Part shown: piece by piece, positions 1 through 13,700 of the stretch
Layout: the number at the start of each line of letters is the position of its first letter
Numbering within the stretch: the first letter of the stretch is position 1
Assembly (NCBI GenBank): GCA_026826555.1
Contig: JAKSZT010054396.1
Location: 17,782,581-17,846,580, forward strand
Direction: 5' to 3'
DNA length: 64,000 nucleotides
Source: Tolypeutes matacus
Taxonomy: Eukaryota > Chordata > Mammalia > Cingulata > Chlamyphoridae
The notes under the pieces: generated by a model
What the model saw: only the letters and a program-made list of their open reading frames with translations
Told to the model about the DNA's origin: nothing
The model's database searches: none
Translations under genes and position numbers: made by a program

Positions 1-102
1 ATAAAGCATTGATTAGTAGAGCCCACAACAGAATGGTTATAGTATATTACTAATGCCACTGAAGAATATTCATGATACACATTTAAGTAAAATAAAAACT
101 TC

Positions 103-391
103 AGGGAGTGGATGTGGCTCAAGCGGTTGAGCACCTGCTTCCCACATTGGAAGTCTGGGTTCAGTTCCTGGGGCCTCCTAAAAAACAAAAACACAAACAA
201 CAAGCAAACAAACAGAAAACAAAACAAAACAAAAAACAACTCAGGAGAGCCAATGTGGCTCAGTGGTTGAGCACCTGCTTCCCAAATACAAGGTCCCGGG
301 TTCAATCCTTGGCCCCAGTACCTCAAAAAATAAAAATAAAAAAAATAAAATAAAATAAAAATAATAAAAATAAAAAATAAAATAAATAAAA
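103..391 (+). mobile_element. Dimeric tRNA-derived xenarthran SINE (DAS-type)
   Basis: Two tRNA-like heads in tandem. The first at 103-180 has A-box-like TGGCTCAAGCGG and B-box-like GGGTTCAGTTCC. After a CAAACAAACA-rich linker the second at 242-325 has TGGCTCAGTGG and GGGTTCAATCC. An A-rich tail with AAAAT units ends near 391. This head-to-tail structure is what I know from armadillo and sloth genomes and is the best lineage marker in the window. It sits in a TLN2 intron, antisense to the gene. Confidence 0.8.
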
Positions 392-3354
392 ACTTTACAA
401 CAGTACAGCATATGGGCCCACCACTGTATAAATATGTATGCAGAGAAAAATGGCAGAATGACATATCAGAATGCTAAGTGATTTTTAACAAGTTATTTTT
501 ACAGAAAAATCTTCAATAAATCTACGAAAAATAATGAATTAAACAACTTACAATATCATAAAAATATGTCTGAAATTAGTAGGACTCTCCCTCTTTATTT
601 ATTTATTTTTTTACAATTTTTAAAATAAGTTTATTTAAAAATTATTTTTAAAAAACACAGAAAAATTAAATAATCAAAATTCTACCATCCAGAGCTAACA
701 TTTTCTTGTAGGCATTTCTATCCACTCCCTTAAAAAAAAATTTTTTTTATCTATGACCTCAGAGATTAAAAAGCACTTTCTAATCTAAAAACTGCTCAGT
801 GTTCAGAGATACTGAACTGATTCAAATGGCGTTTGGGATCTCTGGTTGGACATTTTAAATAGATATAGAAATGGGGTGGAGGTAGTGGGTAGGGGAGGTA
901 GTCAACCAACTTTTACTTTTTGATGACCTATTAAGCATAAATCTCCTGATAAGCAGCTGGGGGCAGGGGGAACAACCCAGAATAAGACATTTCTCTCCCT
1001 CAAGGGAGGAGATATTTAGGAAGAAAGAAGAAATCAAAATCCACCTGCAAGTATTCCCTAGACTCTGCTGTGGACAAGGCATGGAGATTAACAAATAATA
1101 TAGTTTAACTCTCTCTCTGCTGGCAAGGGGCTTGCATCTAGCTGGAGAGGGCTGGGCAATGAAAAGACAAGACACAAAGAAGCTGAAACAAAGAAGGCAG
1201 TGAGCGGAGTATAACACCAGACAGGACAAGATGGAGCGCTGAATGGGAGGCCAGGCTCATGCTGCAGATTCACAAACAGCAGAGAAGGGAGTGCTCTATG
1301 TGGACTGAGGCAACTGAAAAAAGCCAGGCCTCAGTGGGATCCTGATCTGGATAAAGGGAAAAGAACATTCTAGACAAGACCAAGAGGAAGCGCAAAGGCC
1401 CCTGTTCATACTTGTCTATTTTTTAGAGTGGAGGTGTTTTCTCCCGTCATGCTACTTTCTGTATCATCCTTTTTTTTTTTTTTTTTTTCCCCTTCACAAT
1501 TTCTGGAGATAAAGAAGCCTGCCCAGCAGGAACCTCAAGCCAAAGGGTAAGCAGGGAGGTAGAAGCCTCCTGCAAGTTCCTTGGGAATACCCTTAGAGGA
1601 CTGGAAAGCAGCTGGAAAACAAGGTCCTGGGGTTGATCCGATGTTGGTAGCTGTGGGCGTGAAGTCTTGGCTGTGGAGTCCTTCTCACCAGTGAACTGTG
1701 GTGTGGGCACTGGCCTCAGGGAAGGTGATGAGAGGTAGGACACCCCTTCCCTTTTTCAACTGCAAACTGGTTTTCCATTTCCTATGCTAAGATCAGGGAC
1801 ATCAGACTAGCTCCAGATCAGGAAATATGCTGGTGAAGTCTTGGCAAAGGGACTCCAGCTCTACCCAACTTTCAGAAAAGAGCCAAAGCCAACCAAGTTA
1901 CAGGGTTGTTGTCAAACAAGCTGGAACATTAAAAAGAAATGACCTCCTCTAAGGCATCAGAGACCAAGGGGTGGTGGTCTCAAATGTTGAGACAGAATTA
2001 AGAGCAGTCCCCATAGGCAGAGGATATATTCCACTATTCTCCAGAAGCCAGCCTCTTTTTTTAGAGTAGGAAAGATCCTAGAGGCCACAAAGAAGAAGGG
2101 ATTTAAGTTTGCTGACAAGGGCTGAGTTGATCTGGGTCTGAGAACCTGCAGGGGATATCCATGTGAACCAGAGGCAGGGCTTAGTTGTTTCCAGAATAGG
2201 GAGGCAGTGAGACTGAAGAGTGCAGGCGATGATGTCCAGCTTCCATGAGCAGTTACATGCAAGGCCTTGGTGAGGCTCAGAGCGAAACGCGGGAGGCATG
2301 TTCTATGGGCATCTTCTGCCCTGACTCTACCAGGCCCACATCTCTGTCTTATTTGCAAAGAGCTGGGCCTAGCCCATTTTAGGTATGCAATAAATACCTG
2401 TGTAATGAACAAATGAAAGAATGAACTTATGAACAAGAGAATGAATGAATGAACCCTAGCATGGTAGAACTTTACCTTCTAAGAGAAGCTCCCTGACTCA
2501 CTTGACTTGGCAGGAGCTTCTACTGGGAGACAACCCTGGGGAGATGAAAGCTTGCCAAAATGTACCAAGGAAGCCAAGGAGAACGTGCCAGCATTTGCTT
2601 GCAACAGTTACATCCCAAGACAATCATTCTCACATAATGATTTTTAAATGCTCACTTGTCTATAAAATCATCAGGTGGGAACTCCCTGTCAAATAGCAGG
2701 AAAGCCAGAAGGAAAAGGCAGTTTTAAAAACGTTCTTCACGGTCACCACCAGGGGGCCTTCAGGTACCCATAGAGGACAACACCAGCAAAATTCCTCTGG
2801 GATCTATGTTTCCTTCTAATGTCTGGCTTTCAAAGGCCAAATTTATACTCTCCCCCTTTTCCTGCAATTAAGGAAAGTGAACAACACAGTCCAAGTAGAA
2901 ACTGTGATTCTGAAATGATGCAAAAAATTGAAGATAATGAAAACCATCTGAGTTTAGATACCTGGAAACATCAAAGGGATGCCTTATCCAAAGGGTCTTT
3001 GTAGGAAAAAAGAAATGATCAAGAGAAGGTTTTATATCAGAAACAGCTGCTCCACAGAGCAGACATCACCCCCACCCCCATCCCTTACCATTACCACCAC
3101 CAGGGAGGATACTCATTGATTGGAATAATTACAAGCAAAGATAAGATGGAGGTAGGGAGATGTGAAGATATTTTTCCAATTCCCCTACTGGCACTAGGTA
3201 TTGTTTGAAGCTAAAATATCTATCTCAGAATAAAGGAAGAAACTCAGAGGTTTTCGAGGAAAGTGCTTTGACAGTGTTCAACCCCCTCTCAAAAATAACA
3301 CACAAGCCAAGAGGGAACCAGAGACATATTTTAGCCATTAGTACCTTGAGAACT

Positions 3355-3520
3355 GGAAAGAAGCTTAATGATGATCTAGCACACACCTGCATTTTGCAGA
3401 TGGGAAAGTTTAGAGAAGTGACCTGACCAATGACACTGAGTTACTCAAACATTAAAGGTTGGGCTGAAATTCAGGTCTCCTAACTCTGACAATTTCCAAA
3501 CCAACCATTGAGCTCCCAGG
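3355..3520 (-). repeat. MIR-like SINE remnant, minus orientation
   Basis: Reads as the reverse complement of MIR: an 'attttgcagatgggaaa' block, 'gagaagtgacc', and a trailing 'gggctgaaattcaggtctcc'. Heavily diverged, boundaries approximate. Confidence 0.55.
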
Positions 3521-4078
3521 GGAAACAAAAAACATGAAAAACAAATAAGCAAACAAACAAGGCCAAAAAAAACAAAAACAAAACAAAACAAAAAAAAACA
3601 AAGCAGAATTGAAGCTGTGCTTTTCAAAAATCACTGATCTGCACATTTTGATAAGGTTTCTACTTATTCTACATCCTCTCATAGTCCTGCATTTAATCTC
3701 TCACTGCTGTCGGCTTTTCTATAGAGTCATGTCAAACGATGCTAAGAAAATATGCCTACACCACCACAGGATCATAAAATACCCTGTGGGTTCAAGAAAA
3801 TGAATGTGGTCTTGCTAATATAAGATCTGCCTGGGCTGTCACTGCAATTTCTCCACATACCAGCATTCAATCACTAGCTACTGAGCTAAATTGCTGCAGT
3901 GGCTCTGGAGCAGAAATTGCCCTGGAGCAAAACCAACAGGGAAGAAGGACATCAACATCATCAAAACTTAGATTGTTGTTTTAATATATTTCAAAAAAAA
4001 ATTTTTTTTTAAATTTTTACTCCCATCCTAAGCTGGAGCCTTTCCACATGTCACAGACTGAATATTAAAAATCAGTCT

Positions 4079-4143
4079 AAGAGCAGTTGTAGCTCAGTGG
4101 TCAGGCGCCTGCTTCAATCTCCAGTACCTCCTTAAAAAAAAAA
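4079..4143 (+). mobile_element. Truncated xenarthran tRNA-derived SINE
   Basis: A single tRNA-like head with 'gtagctcagtggtcaggc' and 'caatctccagtacctcct', ending in an A tail. It lacks the second half of the dimeric form. Confidence 0.65.
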
Positions 4144-4604
4144 ATCAATCTAAATAACATTGATGCCAGGCTCATAGTAAATACTCAACAAATGTCTGTT
4201 GAATGACTGGTTGGACATCATTTTTTCTCTTCATACTTTTCAGTATTTTCTTTTTTTTTCTCAATGAGCATATATTACTTTCATAACCTGAAAAAAGAGA
4301 TCTATTATTTAAAAATATACTCAAGCCATTGTTTTACAAATCAATGGGGGCCTTAAGTCTGAGCAAGTTCTTACTTGAAAAGGCTATATGAGAAGACAGC
4401 AGACATTTTTAGCAGGGAAAGCACATAAAAATGAGCCAGTTTTATAAAATACTAAAGTCTCCATCACTCTTTTCTCCACCTCTGACAACACAAGGACAGC
4501 ACCAATTCTTTGCTCAGCAATGGCAGCAGGATGTCAGGCATATCTTTCAGATGGCAATGACGCTGCTTAACCACACATGAAAGCACATGCTGTCCCACTC
4601 TTAC

Positions 4605-4744
4605 CTTGCAGCTGCTGCCAGGAGATTTTTTGCATTGGGGGCTCCTGGGTCTACAGAAAGAGACTTGGCAGCTAACAACAGCTTGCTGGATGCCATAGAG
4701 ATATTCTTGAGGTTCCCTATCACTTGGATCTGGTCTTCTTTTGT
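4605..4744 (-). CDS. TLN2: TLN2 exon: rod bundle R6, continues left (about residues 1293-1339)
   Basis: 140 bp, phase 0 to 2, between TTTCCAG and GTAAGA. Encodes [20 protein letters not shown], then [20 protein letters not shown] and LLAAAA, ending in the first two bases of an arginine codon. The next exon, expected to start with the remaining base and encode AVTESINQL, is not in the 4.6 kb to the left. So the gene continues beyond the window. Confidence 0.96.
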
Positions 4745-7700
4745 CTGGAAGGTCAAAAGAAGCCAGAGTAATTAGGAACAGTCCATCTCTCCTAGGCTAG
4801 GAAGAATTCAGAGAGCTAGGAGCAACATCCTGAGATGGAAGCAGGTTATCTGCAGACGCCTAACTCAGTAAGACACTGACCAGTGCCCATCCTTACCCAA
4901 GCAGATGTCCTGATCAAGATGCATGCAACAGGGACAGAAATCCATCCCCAAGTGGGTCAGCCAAGAGCTGTGCTTCTCATAAGCAGAGGCATTAAAAGGG
5001 GGGGGGGGAGAGAGAGAGAGAGAGTATGCACACACAGACCAAGCACAGATTCCAGCATCTTGCTTAACAATGCTGGAGTTGTCAAATAGCTTGTCTATCT
5101 CAGCCTGGCACAGACCATCAGCACTGTCTCAATACTCTGAGCTGAATGCATCCCAGGAGTTCCTGAACTGGGAAGGACACATTTCTCACCTGGCTTGCCA
5201 TCTGAGAAACAACCCTTTAAACAGACTAGAGCAAGAAAAAACCTGGAGAGCTCTTTTGGGGGCTTCACAGGAGCTCAGGGAAAAAAAACAAAAACAAAAA
5301 CCAAACAAAAAACACAGCTCGTCAAGCTGACTCCAGACCAGTCATGTACCCGTTCTAAACAAGGGGTTTATCTGTTCATCTGGAGGAGGTCATTTTAAAT
5401 TTTCTGATACTCAGCAATAGACAAAGACCTTTCAAATGGGTCCGATGAACCTCAAATACATGCTTTTTTGCTATATTATACCACTTTTGAAAAGCCTATC
5501 TATGCTAAACATTCCTCCTCTTCCTCCTACCCTCTCTCCCTCCAAAAGTAAAATGATAGATTCTGCTGGAGGACTGTGGGAAAAGTTATCCTTCATCACG
5601 GAGCAGCACTGCACACACAAACAGATAGCATCTTTGGGAACGCCATTCCTGTGAGGTCATGGAGCTTCCTAAGCATCAAAGGGAATGCGGCTAACTGTGG
5701 ACTGCTAACAGGTGTCCTATTCCTGTCTGCCCAATGAGCCTCAAAAGTGGACATTCCATCAGAATAGAGAGACGAGGGTCAACTCCAGATGGCAACCTCC
5801 ACACCCACCTGAGCTTGGCCAGCCATCTCAATGCCAGCATCAAGGAATTCGTCGAAATCGTCACTGAACTTTCCAGAGGCTGCAGCCAGCTCTCCGCTCT
5901 GGCCTCGGGTGGCATGGACTACTTCCCCAGCAGACTGGTTCAGATCAGCTGCTGCCTGGTTCAGTTCACTCTGGGCTTCCTGGAAAGGCTTTGTGCTTGG
6001 AGGCAGCTGTGGGGAACAGAAGGCACACCCCATGAGAAGGTCACCTCTGCACAGGAGGCATAAAGGAAGGTACTGGAGAGGGAAGAAAGACTCTCCAGAG
6101 ACTTGTTTCTGAGTTATCAAGACTAAAAGGCTCTGTATGGTCTGAGCCCACATTACATGTGACCTTCAACATATATACATTCATTCATTCTTTTAAATTT
6201 ACTGAACACCTACTCAGTGCTAGACACTGCAGGTATAAAATAGTAAGGGCAGGTATCCTCAGGGGCTCACAGTGTCCTAAGTGGCAGAGCCAGGGTTCAT
6301 GCCAGGCAATCTGACTCCAGAACCTGCTCTCGTTCACCACCACACTATTCTGCGTCAGGATGAGAGCTCTCAAAGTTTTTGCCTTCTGCGACTGAAAGAT
6401 ACTATCAAGCTCCAAATCCTGTTCTTCCAAACTAATAGCCACCAATTTTGTTTGATTTATGGTCTCTGCTAATAATGTAACTTTTCTACAGACTAGCTAA
6501 GTCACTAGCAGAACTATAAGCATTTATGAAAATTCCAGAGAGCTAAGCTAGACTCTATCTGTCACTCCACATACATTGCTTTGGTACCTAGCATGTGCCT
6601 GGCATTGTGCAGAGAAGAAATAAAGATGAATGAAGACAAATCCCACCTTCAGGGGGCTCACAAAGCAGAGAAAGGGACAGACCCCAAGGTGAAATTCCTC
6701 AGACAACTCCCTCTCTCCTTAGCCCTGGATACCTGACCCTCTATCACCTGATCATACCTGTCGGGGATGTTCTGGTAAGAAGTCAGATGATCACACATCC
6801 CCTTTTCCTGTCCCACTGGGATGACCAGAGAGCAAACAGTAACATGGGCTCAAAAAAAGTCAACTTTAAAGCTCCATATGGGAGACTGATTCTGATCAGA
6901 AAACAAAACAAGGAAGTAGGACTCCTGGTCAGCTGCTTGGAGAGCTCATGGAGGAGAGAAGACTGCTCACACCTAGAGTGAAGCCCAGTGCCCCCAAGTG
7001 CCTCCTCCCAAATCCAAGAACCTCTCACCGAATCCACAAGCAGCTTCTTGCTGGACTCTCCGATGCTCTTCAAGGCCACGTCCACATCCTTCTGCCCAGG
7101 GAGGCAATTCACGCAGCTATTCAAAGAGTGTGAGACGGCTTTGGCCACCTGAACACATGGGGTGGCGGGTAAGAAGAGCCATGAGAGAGAAGCCCTGGGA
7201 ATTTCAGTACAAACATTTCTGCACATCTGACAGTATGCAGAGCCGAAAAAGAATGAGGCTTCCGGCCCCACACCCCAGGAGCATAATCCCCAAAAGGTAA
7301 GGTGGGGGAACTTGTCCACCAGCATCTATGTGACACTGTTTACTATGTTAAATCACCTCATCTAGGTCTCTTGGCCAAGAGCAAAGCTAAGTCCTCTCAT
7401 GGGATTAACATCCTGTCTCGGCAAAGGGTATGATACACAAAGGGTGCTCTCCAAAGCCAGGCTGTCACAGTTCTGTGATTAAAACACAGAACCTTCCCAT
7501 ATCAGGTCAGGTGCTGAAACAAAGATATCAAATGCCAAGAAAATGGAAATACCTCCCTTCTTGAGAGCCCTGCTGAGGTTCCGAAGGCGGGAGTAGGCCT
7601 TGAGTCCCTGGATTATAGTAGCAAACCTTGTGGTTGATTTCTGCTCAGTGACCCTCTGGTACGATAATCCCTAAACCTCACTCTACCCAAAGGCAGGTAG

Positions 7701-10700
7701 GATGCTCTGAGCACTTCAGGATCACCTTAAGCTACATTGTTCTGGAACTGCTCACCTACTGCCTTTTAAGGACGTTTATGTGGCTCTCTGTCTGTGCTCC
7801 TGGCTGTGTCATGCCCTTTAATCTAAACCATCTCCTTCCTAGCCCCATGGGGAGAACTTTGCCTGGATGGTACGTAGTTAGTTGTTTCAATAGGTAGTTG
7901 AAAATCATCTGAAGGGGAAATGGAGAATCAGAGTTTAAAACTGACTAACAAAAGTGGCTATAGTGTATGACCAGCATTGATAAGCATTTTGGAAGGCTGT
8001 GAAGAGAGCCACTAAGTGAAAGTTTCCCTATCAGGAAACAAAGTGCTCAGGAGGCAACCTGACAACACATCCCCTTTATCAATGACCACAATTCCCAAGC
8101 CTGGGCCTCACCTGAGCTAGTCTTTGTTGCCTCTCTGCATCTCCAGGTGCAATCAGGGCCTGCTTGGCTTCCTGAATGAGCATGGCTGAGCCCTCCATCA
8201 CGTCTCGAGCGGAATCTAACATGGCATGTGCAGCTGTGGGGTCAGTGGTAGACGCAGCCACTCCACGAGCAGCCTGGGCCAGTGTTTTCAGAGCTTGGGC
8301 CGTCTCTCTAGCAGCCACTCCTGGGGATAAGAGCCCACCAGACCTTCTATTAGATGTCATCTAAAAGTCAGACTTTGACTTGGGAGTAAACCTCCAGACC
8401 ATGGCCCTCTTGAAAGGAAAGAACTCTGTGACAGAGTTCTGAATTAATTTTTTCCTCAAATCACTTTTTATAAAATTTGAATTTGCTATGTTTCTCACTC
8501 CAATCCAAGAAAGATGCTTTAAAAATATTTCCCTCTGACCCCCATTGCTTCCACTGTCCCCCAAATCCCTGGACCTGAAACACCAAGGGATTAAGTACAC
8601 AGATGGTCATACCTGGGTAGACACATAGGCTTGTGAGAAGTTATTTAAACTCACTTTTCAAGTGGTTTATTGGAGCACAATGTACATGTAATAAAGTAAA
8701 CAATTCTTATGTGTAATAGCTCAGTGAATTTTTACATGTGTACATATCCACATGTAACCACCATCCAGGTTGAGATATAGAAGAGTTCTATCACCTTATG
8801 CCCTTTCCAAGTAAATACCTCCCTCTCACCAGAAGTAATCATTATTCTAACTTCTACCACTTAAGACTAGTCTTACCTATTCTTAAACTTCATGTTAACA
8901 GAACCACACATAGTATGTATTCTTTTGTGTCTGGTTTCTTTCTCTGATCATAATACTGTGGGAGTCACCTATGCTGTTACACGTGGCAGTTCATTCTTTT
9001 TTTCATGAGCTATAGTATTCCATTATATGAAGACAATAAAATTTTATTTATTCATTCTTCTACTGACGGACATTTAGATTGTTTCCAGTTTGGAGCTATT
9101 ATGAATAAAGCTACCAAGAAACTTTTCATACATGTATTTTGGTGGATATACAGACTCATTTTTCTTGGGTATAAATCTAAGAGTTGTGTTGCTGGATCCT
9201 AAAATGCATATTTAGCTTTAGGAGATATTGCAAAACTGCTTTTCAAAATGGTTTTACCATTTTACATTCCACCAGTAATGTATGAGATTTCCAGCTGTTC
9301 TATATTCTAACCAATCCTTGGCATTACCTTTTTAATTTTAGCCTTTCTGGCAAGTGTATAGTTGTATCTCAATGAGGTTTTAATTTCTATTTCTCTGATC
9401 AGTAATGATGTTGAACACCTTTTCATGTACTTATTGGCCTTTTGGATATTCTCTTTGTGAGGTGCCTGTTCATCTTTAAATTCACTTCTAAACCAATGCT
9501 GGGACTTGGTGATAAACTAGGAATATAAGCCAGTCCTTTAAGCCTATAGCACCACCTCATGCAGAATAAACACGAGCCTGACTACTTGGTAACTAGCCTT
9601 TGGCACACCCAAGAACAAGATGAAGACTGGAGATGTCAGAGCACATGAGAAAAGAGTCCAAGAACTGCTGAACAGCCAACCTAAGAGCTCATCTCTACCT
9701 CCTCTCATCTAAATTTCACAGAAGAGGCCCAATGTTGCAAAGTATCTTGTCCACAAACACACTTTTATAGACATCACCAGACCTAGATCTGAGGTTCCTT
9801 AACTTTCAGGTCAGACTCTTTGGGATAGAGAGCTATAAGGGCTTCTTATTAGATCATTTTTATGAAAAATACACATATCAATCTCTCTCACACCCTAAAC
9901 TTGAGCTGACTAGTTTCTGAAGGATTTAGCTGGATGGTCCATAGCAAGAGTTCTTAACCTTTTTTGTTCCATGGACCCTTTGCCTGTCAGGTGAAATGAA
10001 TACTACTGTAATTTATTTATTACATACATTCATAAGTGAAGGAAATGTTAGGTTTCAGTTAGAAGTCAGAGAAAAGAAAGATAACAAATTCTTTTTTTTT
10101 TTTCAATTCAAGCTCACAGAACCCCTGAAATCTGTCCGTGGACCCCTAGTTAAGAACCCCTGGTCTTATAAGCACACATTGAGTGTGGCCTTTACCAGCA
10201 GTTGCTTTAGCTAAGTCAGCACAGATGCAGTAGGTGGTCCCCTTGTTACTAAGGATAAAGGTCTGAAATACAATCAAGTGTGGGAACAATCCCCAGACCC
10301 ATAAAATAAGACAGCTTTGCAGCACTACAGACTTGTTAATCTGTAAATATTTAGTAAGTCACACAGCTGGGACATAACTCTGCAGTCTAATCAAGGCAAA
10401 TTACAAAGCTGCCAACGTACTATTTATCACATGGCACTTCTGAGTACAGCCTGTTGAATGAAAGAATTTTAAACAAAAATTTTTTTTATGGCAGATGAGA
10501 GGCCCAGAAGAGAAAACCCATAGGAAAATAAAGTTAAGATGACGGAGAAGAACAGGGAAAGTAGAATGGTCATTCTACTTTATGTCTAAGTCTTTTGCAC
10601 AGGGTTGAGGGACGTTGCTTAGAAGAGTACCAGAGGAGGATAAGATCTCATCCTAACCCTGGCTCTGTGACCATCAGATGTGTAGTCCTGGCTATTGCCT

Positions 10701-13700
10701 TCTTTCTCTTGGCTTTAGTTTCCCAGTTTTAGGAGAGGTTGAGAGTCCAATTCTGACCACTGAAGATTTCAGACTGTGATTTCTAGACATCTCCTCTCAC
10801 CTTCCCATTTATCATACAGACACTTGAATCCATTTCAATTTGAGTTGTACAGGAATTTGGAAGAAGAAAACATATCATATGAATTAGAAAAGACATGTTT
10901 ATGCAAAAATAATTTAGTGAAAAACTTTTATAGACTCAGAAGATTTAAAAAGGCAGAAACTGGAAGAACTAAATTCCAAAGCCCTAAGCTGGTCAAGCCC
11001 ACATGTTTTCTGTTGGGGACTTGTGAACTCTCACAGCACATCAAGGATTCTCTTTGGATCAATCAGGTTTCCTGGAAAGAGGAAGCCACATCACCAAAAG
11101 GATGAAACAAGGTCACTAGGGGTCAGAGAGTTCAGTAAACATCCAAGGCTGTACGTGGCTGAATTGACAACAGCATTCTCAATGATAATCACTAGAGTCA
11201 GGTCTCCAAAGCAAATAACATCTCCAAATGAAACTGTTCCTGTAGTTAAGTGTGCATTACAATGCCAGAACCACCAGTAGAGAAATACTGAAGCAGACTT
11301 TTGTTTCAACAACCACAATCTTGGAAAACACAGATTACTTTCACAGTATTCTTGCCATCTGGGTCTTAAATAACACCTAGTAACAGAGTCATAAGAAGAC
11401 ATATCAGTGATATGAAATACAGAATTCCTTTTAACAGTTACTCTTTATCAGAATTCATGTAGACTGTATGTCAAGATAGTACGGGACCGCATAAGCTTAC
11501 AAAGTAAAAACCAGGTATAAGAGATTTTTAAAAATCTGTTCTGAAAAGGAGTCTCTCCATGTAACTGTATTCAGCCATGGAGAAATGTATTTTGAATACT
11601 GAAACTGGCCAAACAAAAACAGACCTGCATTAGAATGCAGGCCAGGGGCAGTTCATGTGTAACTTCTGAATATACCACAAACCTCGAGGAGTTCACTAGG
11701 GACTTGAATCCCAGGAAGAAATGTCTACAGTTGCTCTCTTTCCTTGCATTCAACTCATCCATCAACCTTCCTGAAAGCATCTTCAACAAAGAGGCAGTGA
11801 CCTCCTTATTCCTAAAGCTAATGGATGCTTCTTAAGCGCCCCTCTTATACGACCTTCTGGGTAGCAACTGCCACTGGTGGCCATTCTCTCTAAAGTAATA
11901 GTCCTTGGCTCTAGAGACACCCCTGTCTCCTGGTTCCCTTGATCTCTCCATGGCTGCATGTGCTCATTGCTTTCAAATGTTCCTATTGCTCAGCCTTCTT
12001 AAATACTTCAGTTCTCCAAAGTTACAATTGATAAACTATTTCTCACTCTGCCACACCCCTTTGGCAAACTTATCTACCTCCATGATTTCAATCATTATCA
12101 TTTACTAATAATTTCCAGATTTACATCTCCAGCTAGCTTTCTTTATTGAGTTTCAGAGTCAAATGTCTAGCTACCTAGCCTAATGGCACCTCTATTTTGA
12201 TATCCTGCAGGCACTTCAAACCGAATACATTTTAAGCTGAACTTGGCATCCTTGAACTACACCTAAACACAGTCCTGCCAATGGTCCTGAGTTCCCATTA
12301 TAGTGATTCATACAACTTTTTGTTCAGTTATCAGGCCAGTTAACCATGTTGCCTTCCTTAACTCCATCCCTGACAATTTCTAACCACTCACCAAGAATTG
12401 TTAAGTCTGTTTCTTTCATTTATCCTTTTGTTTCCACTGCAAGTCACTGTCTTCTCTTATCTAGATTAACTCAAAATCCTCCTTGCTGGTCTCCCTGCCT
12501 CCAGCCTTGTTTCCCTCCAATCCATTCTGTACACAGAAAGTAGGGCAACCTATATAAAGGCAATCTGAACTGTATCCACAGCTGAAAGTATTTATTTATT
12601 TATTTCAAATTCTCTTAGGTTAAATGCCAAATTATTTCAAATAAATTCAGAGGCCCTTTGGGATCTTTTTTTTTTTTTTACCGGGAGGTCCCGGGGATGG
12701 GAGACGGACGCCCAACCAGTTGAGCCACATCCAACCCCCTTCCCTTTGGGATCTGATCCCAGCCTTCTTTCCAGCCTCATCTTCTTACTCGCCACTTCCT
12801 CACCTTTTACTTGAACCTTCTCAGTTCCTTTAGTCAGCCTTCTTTTTTCTCACCTCTGGGACTTTATATGTGCTGTTCCCACTTCCACAACCACCTTTTC
12901 AATGCTCCCACAAACTAAACTGTGATACTTCCAATCTATTTTTTTCAAACACTAACTAGGTAGTCTGTCATCCTAGATGTTACCAATATTAGATGAAGCA
13001 ACCTATAAATCTATATTCCCTCCATCAAAGACAATTTCATTGTCTATGCTAAAATCTGAAAAGATTTCAGGAATATGTGGACAATTTAGAAATTTAAATA
13101 TCTCATATACCTTATGATCTGTAAGCATTTATACATGCTTCCTTTTCCAATAATGCTAAACAATTCTCAAAACCCTGATTAGATGCCAGTTCTGCTCTAA
13201 AACTTTCCCTTACCTTCCCACGAGGACAGAATTATACATTTTTATTATTGCAGGTAGTGTACTATACCATAATTCCTTTTGTCCTCCTACTGTGCTTAAT
13301 TTTTTTTAAATTTCAAGGTAATAAATGTACAGTTTTAAAAATCAAAGAAGATTTTTCTTGTAGTAATAGCAAAATAACTTATTGCAGATCAACCCTCCCA
13401 CTGAGAAAATTAACTAGAAAAACTGGAAAAATACACAAAACACCTGTTCAAAGGCACTGGAGAGGGAGAGATATCAAGGCACCAAGGAAAAGGGGGCCAA
13501 GAAATTGACAAGAAGAACAAAGGAGTGATTCCAATGTTTAGGGATGCTTTTTCCCTCAAGACATTTGCTAATTTGTAAATGGTTGCCAAGAAACTGAGAA
13601 GCTAAGCAGAGTTTCCTGAAATTTCTGGGAGTTAAGAGGACAGAAAGTGGAGTATGGGCACAAGAAATAGGAGGGGCCATGGTAAACGCCAGGACCCCAT

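Larger units (their letters stand above)
392..4604. other. TLN2 intron, left edge, mostly unassigned
   Basis: No exon was found. Beyond the SINEs and a MIR-like copy annotated separately there are poly-A/poly-T runs (726-750, 1470-1489, 3567-3600), a CAAA-rich tract at 3530-3600, and a MIR/L2-like end with GAATGAATGAATGAA at 2430-2452. Short ORFs here show no recognisable domain. Sequence is AT-rich intronic. Confidence 0.6.

Noticed and set aside
108..353. 81-codon ORF and possible tRNA genes in the SINE heads
   Set aside because: The tRNA-like boxes belong to the SINE; no complete cloverleaf or anticodon arm is kept.
5734..6112. Plus-strand ORFs of 93-109 codons
   Set aside because: They are the complement of the alanine/glutamine-rich TLN2 R6 exon; no splice or start context supports them.
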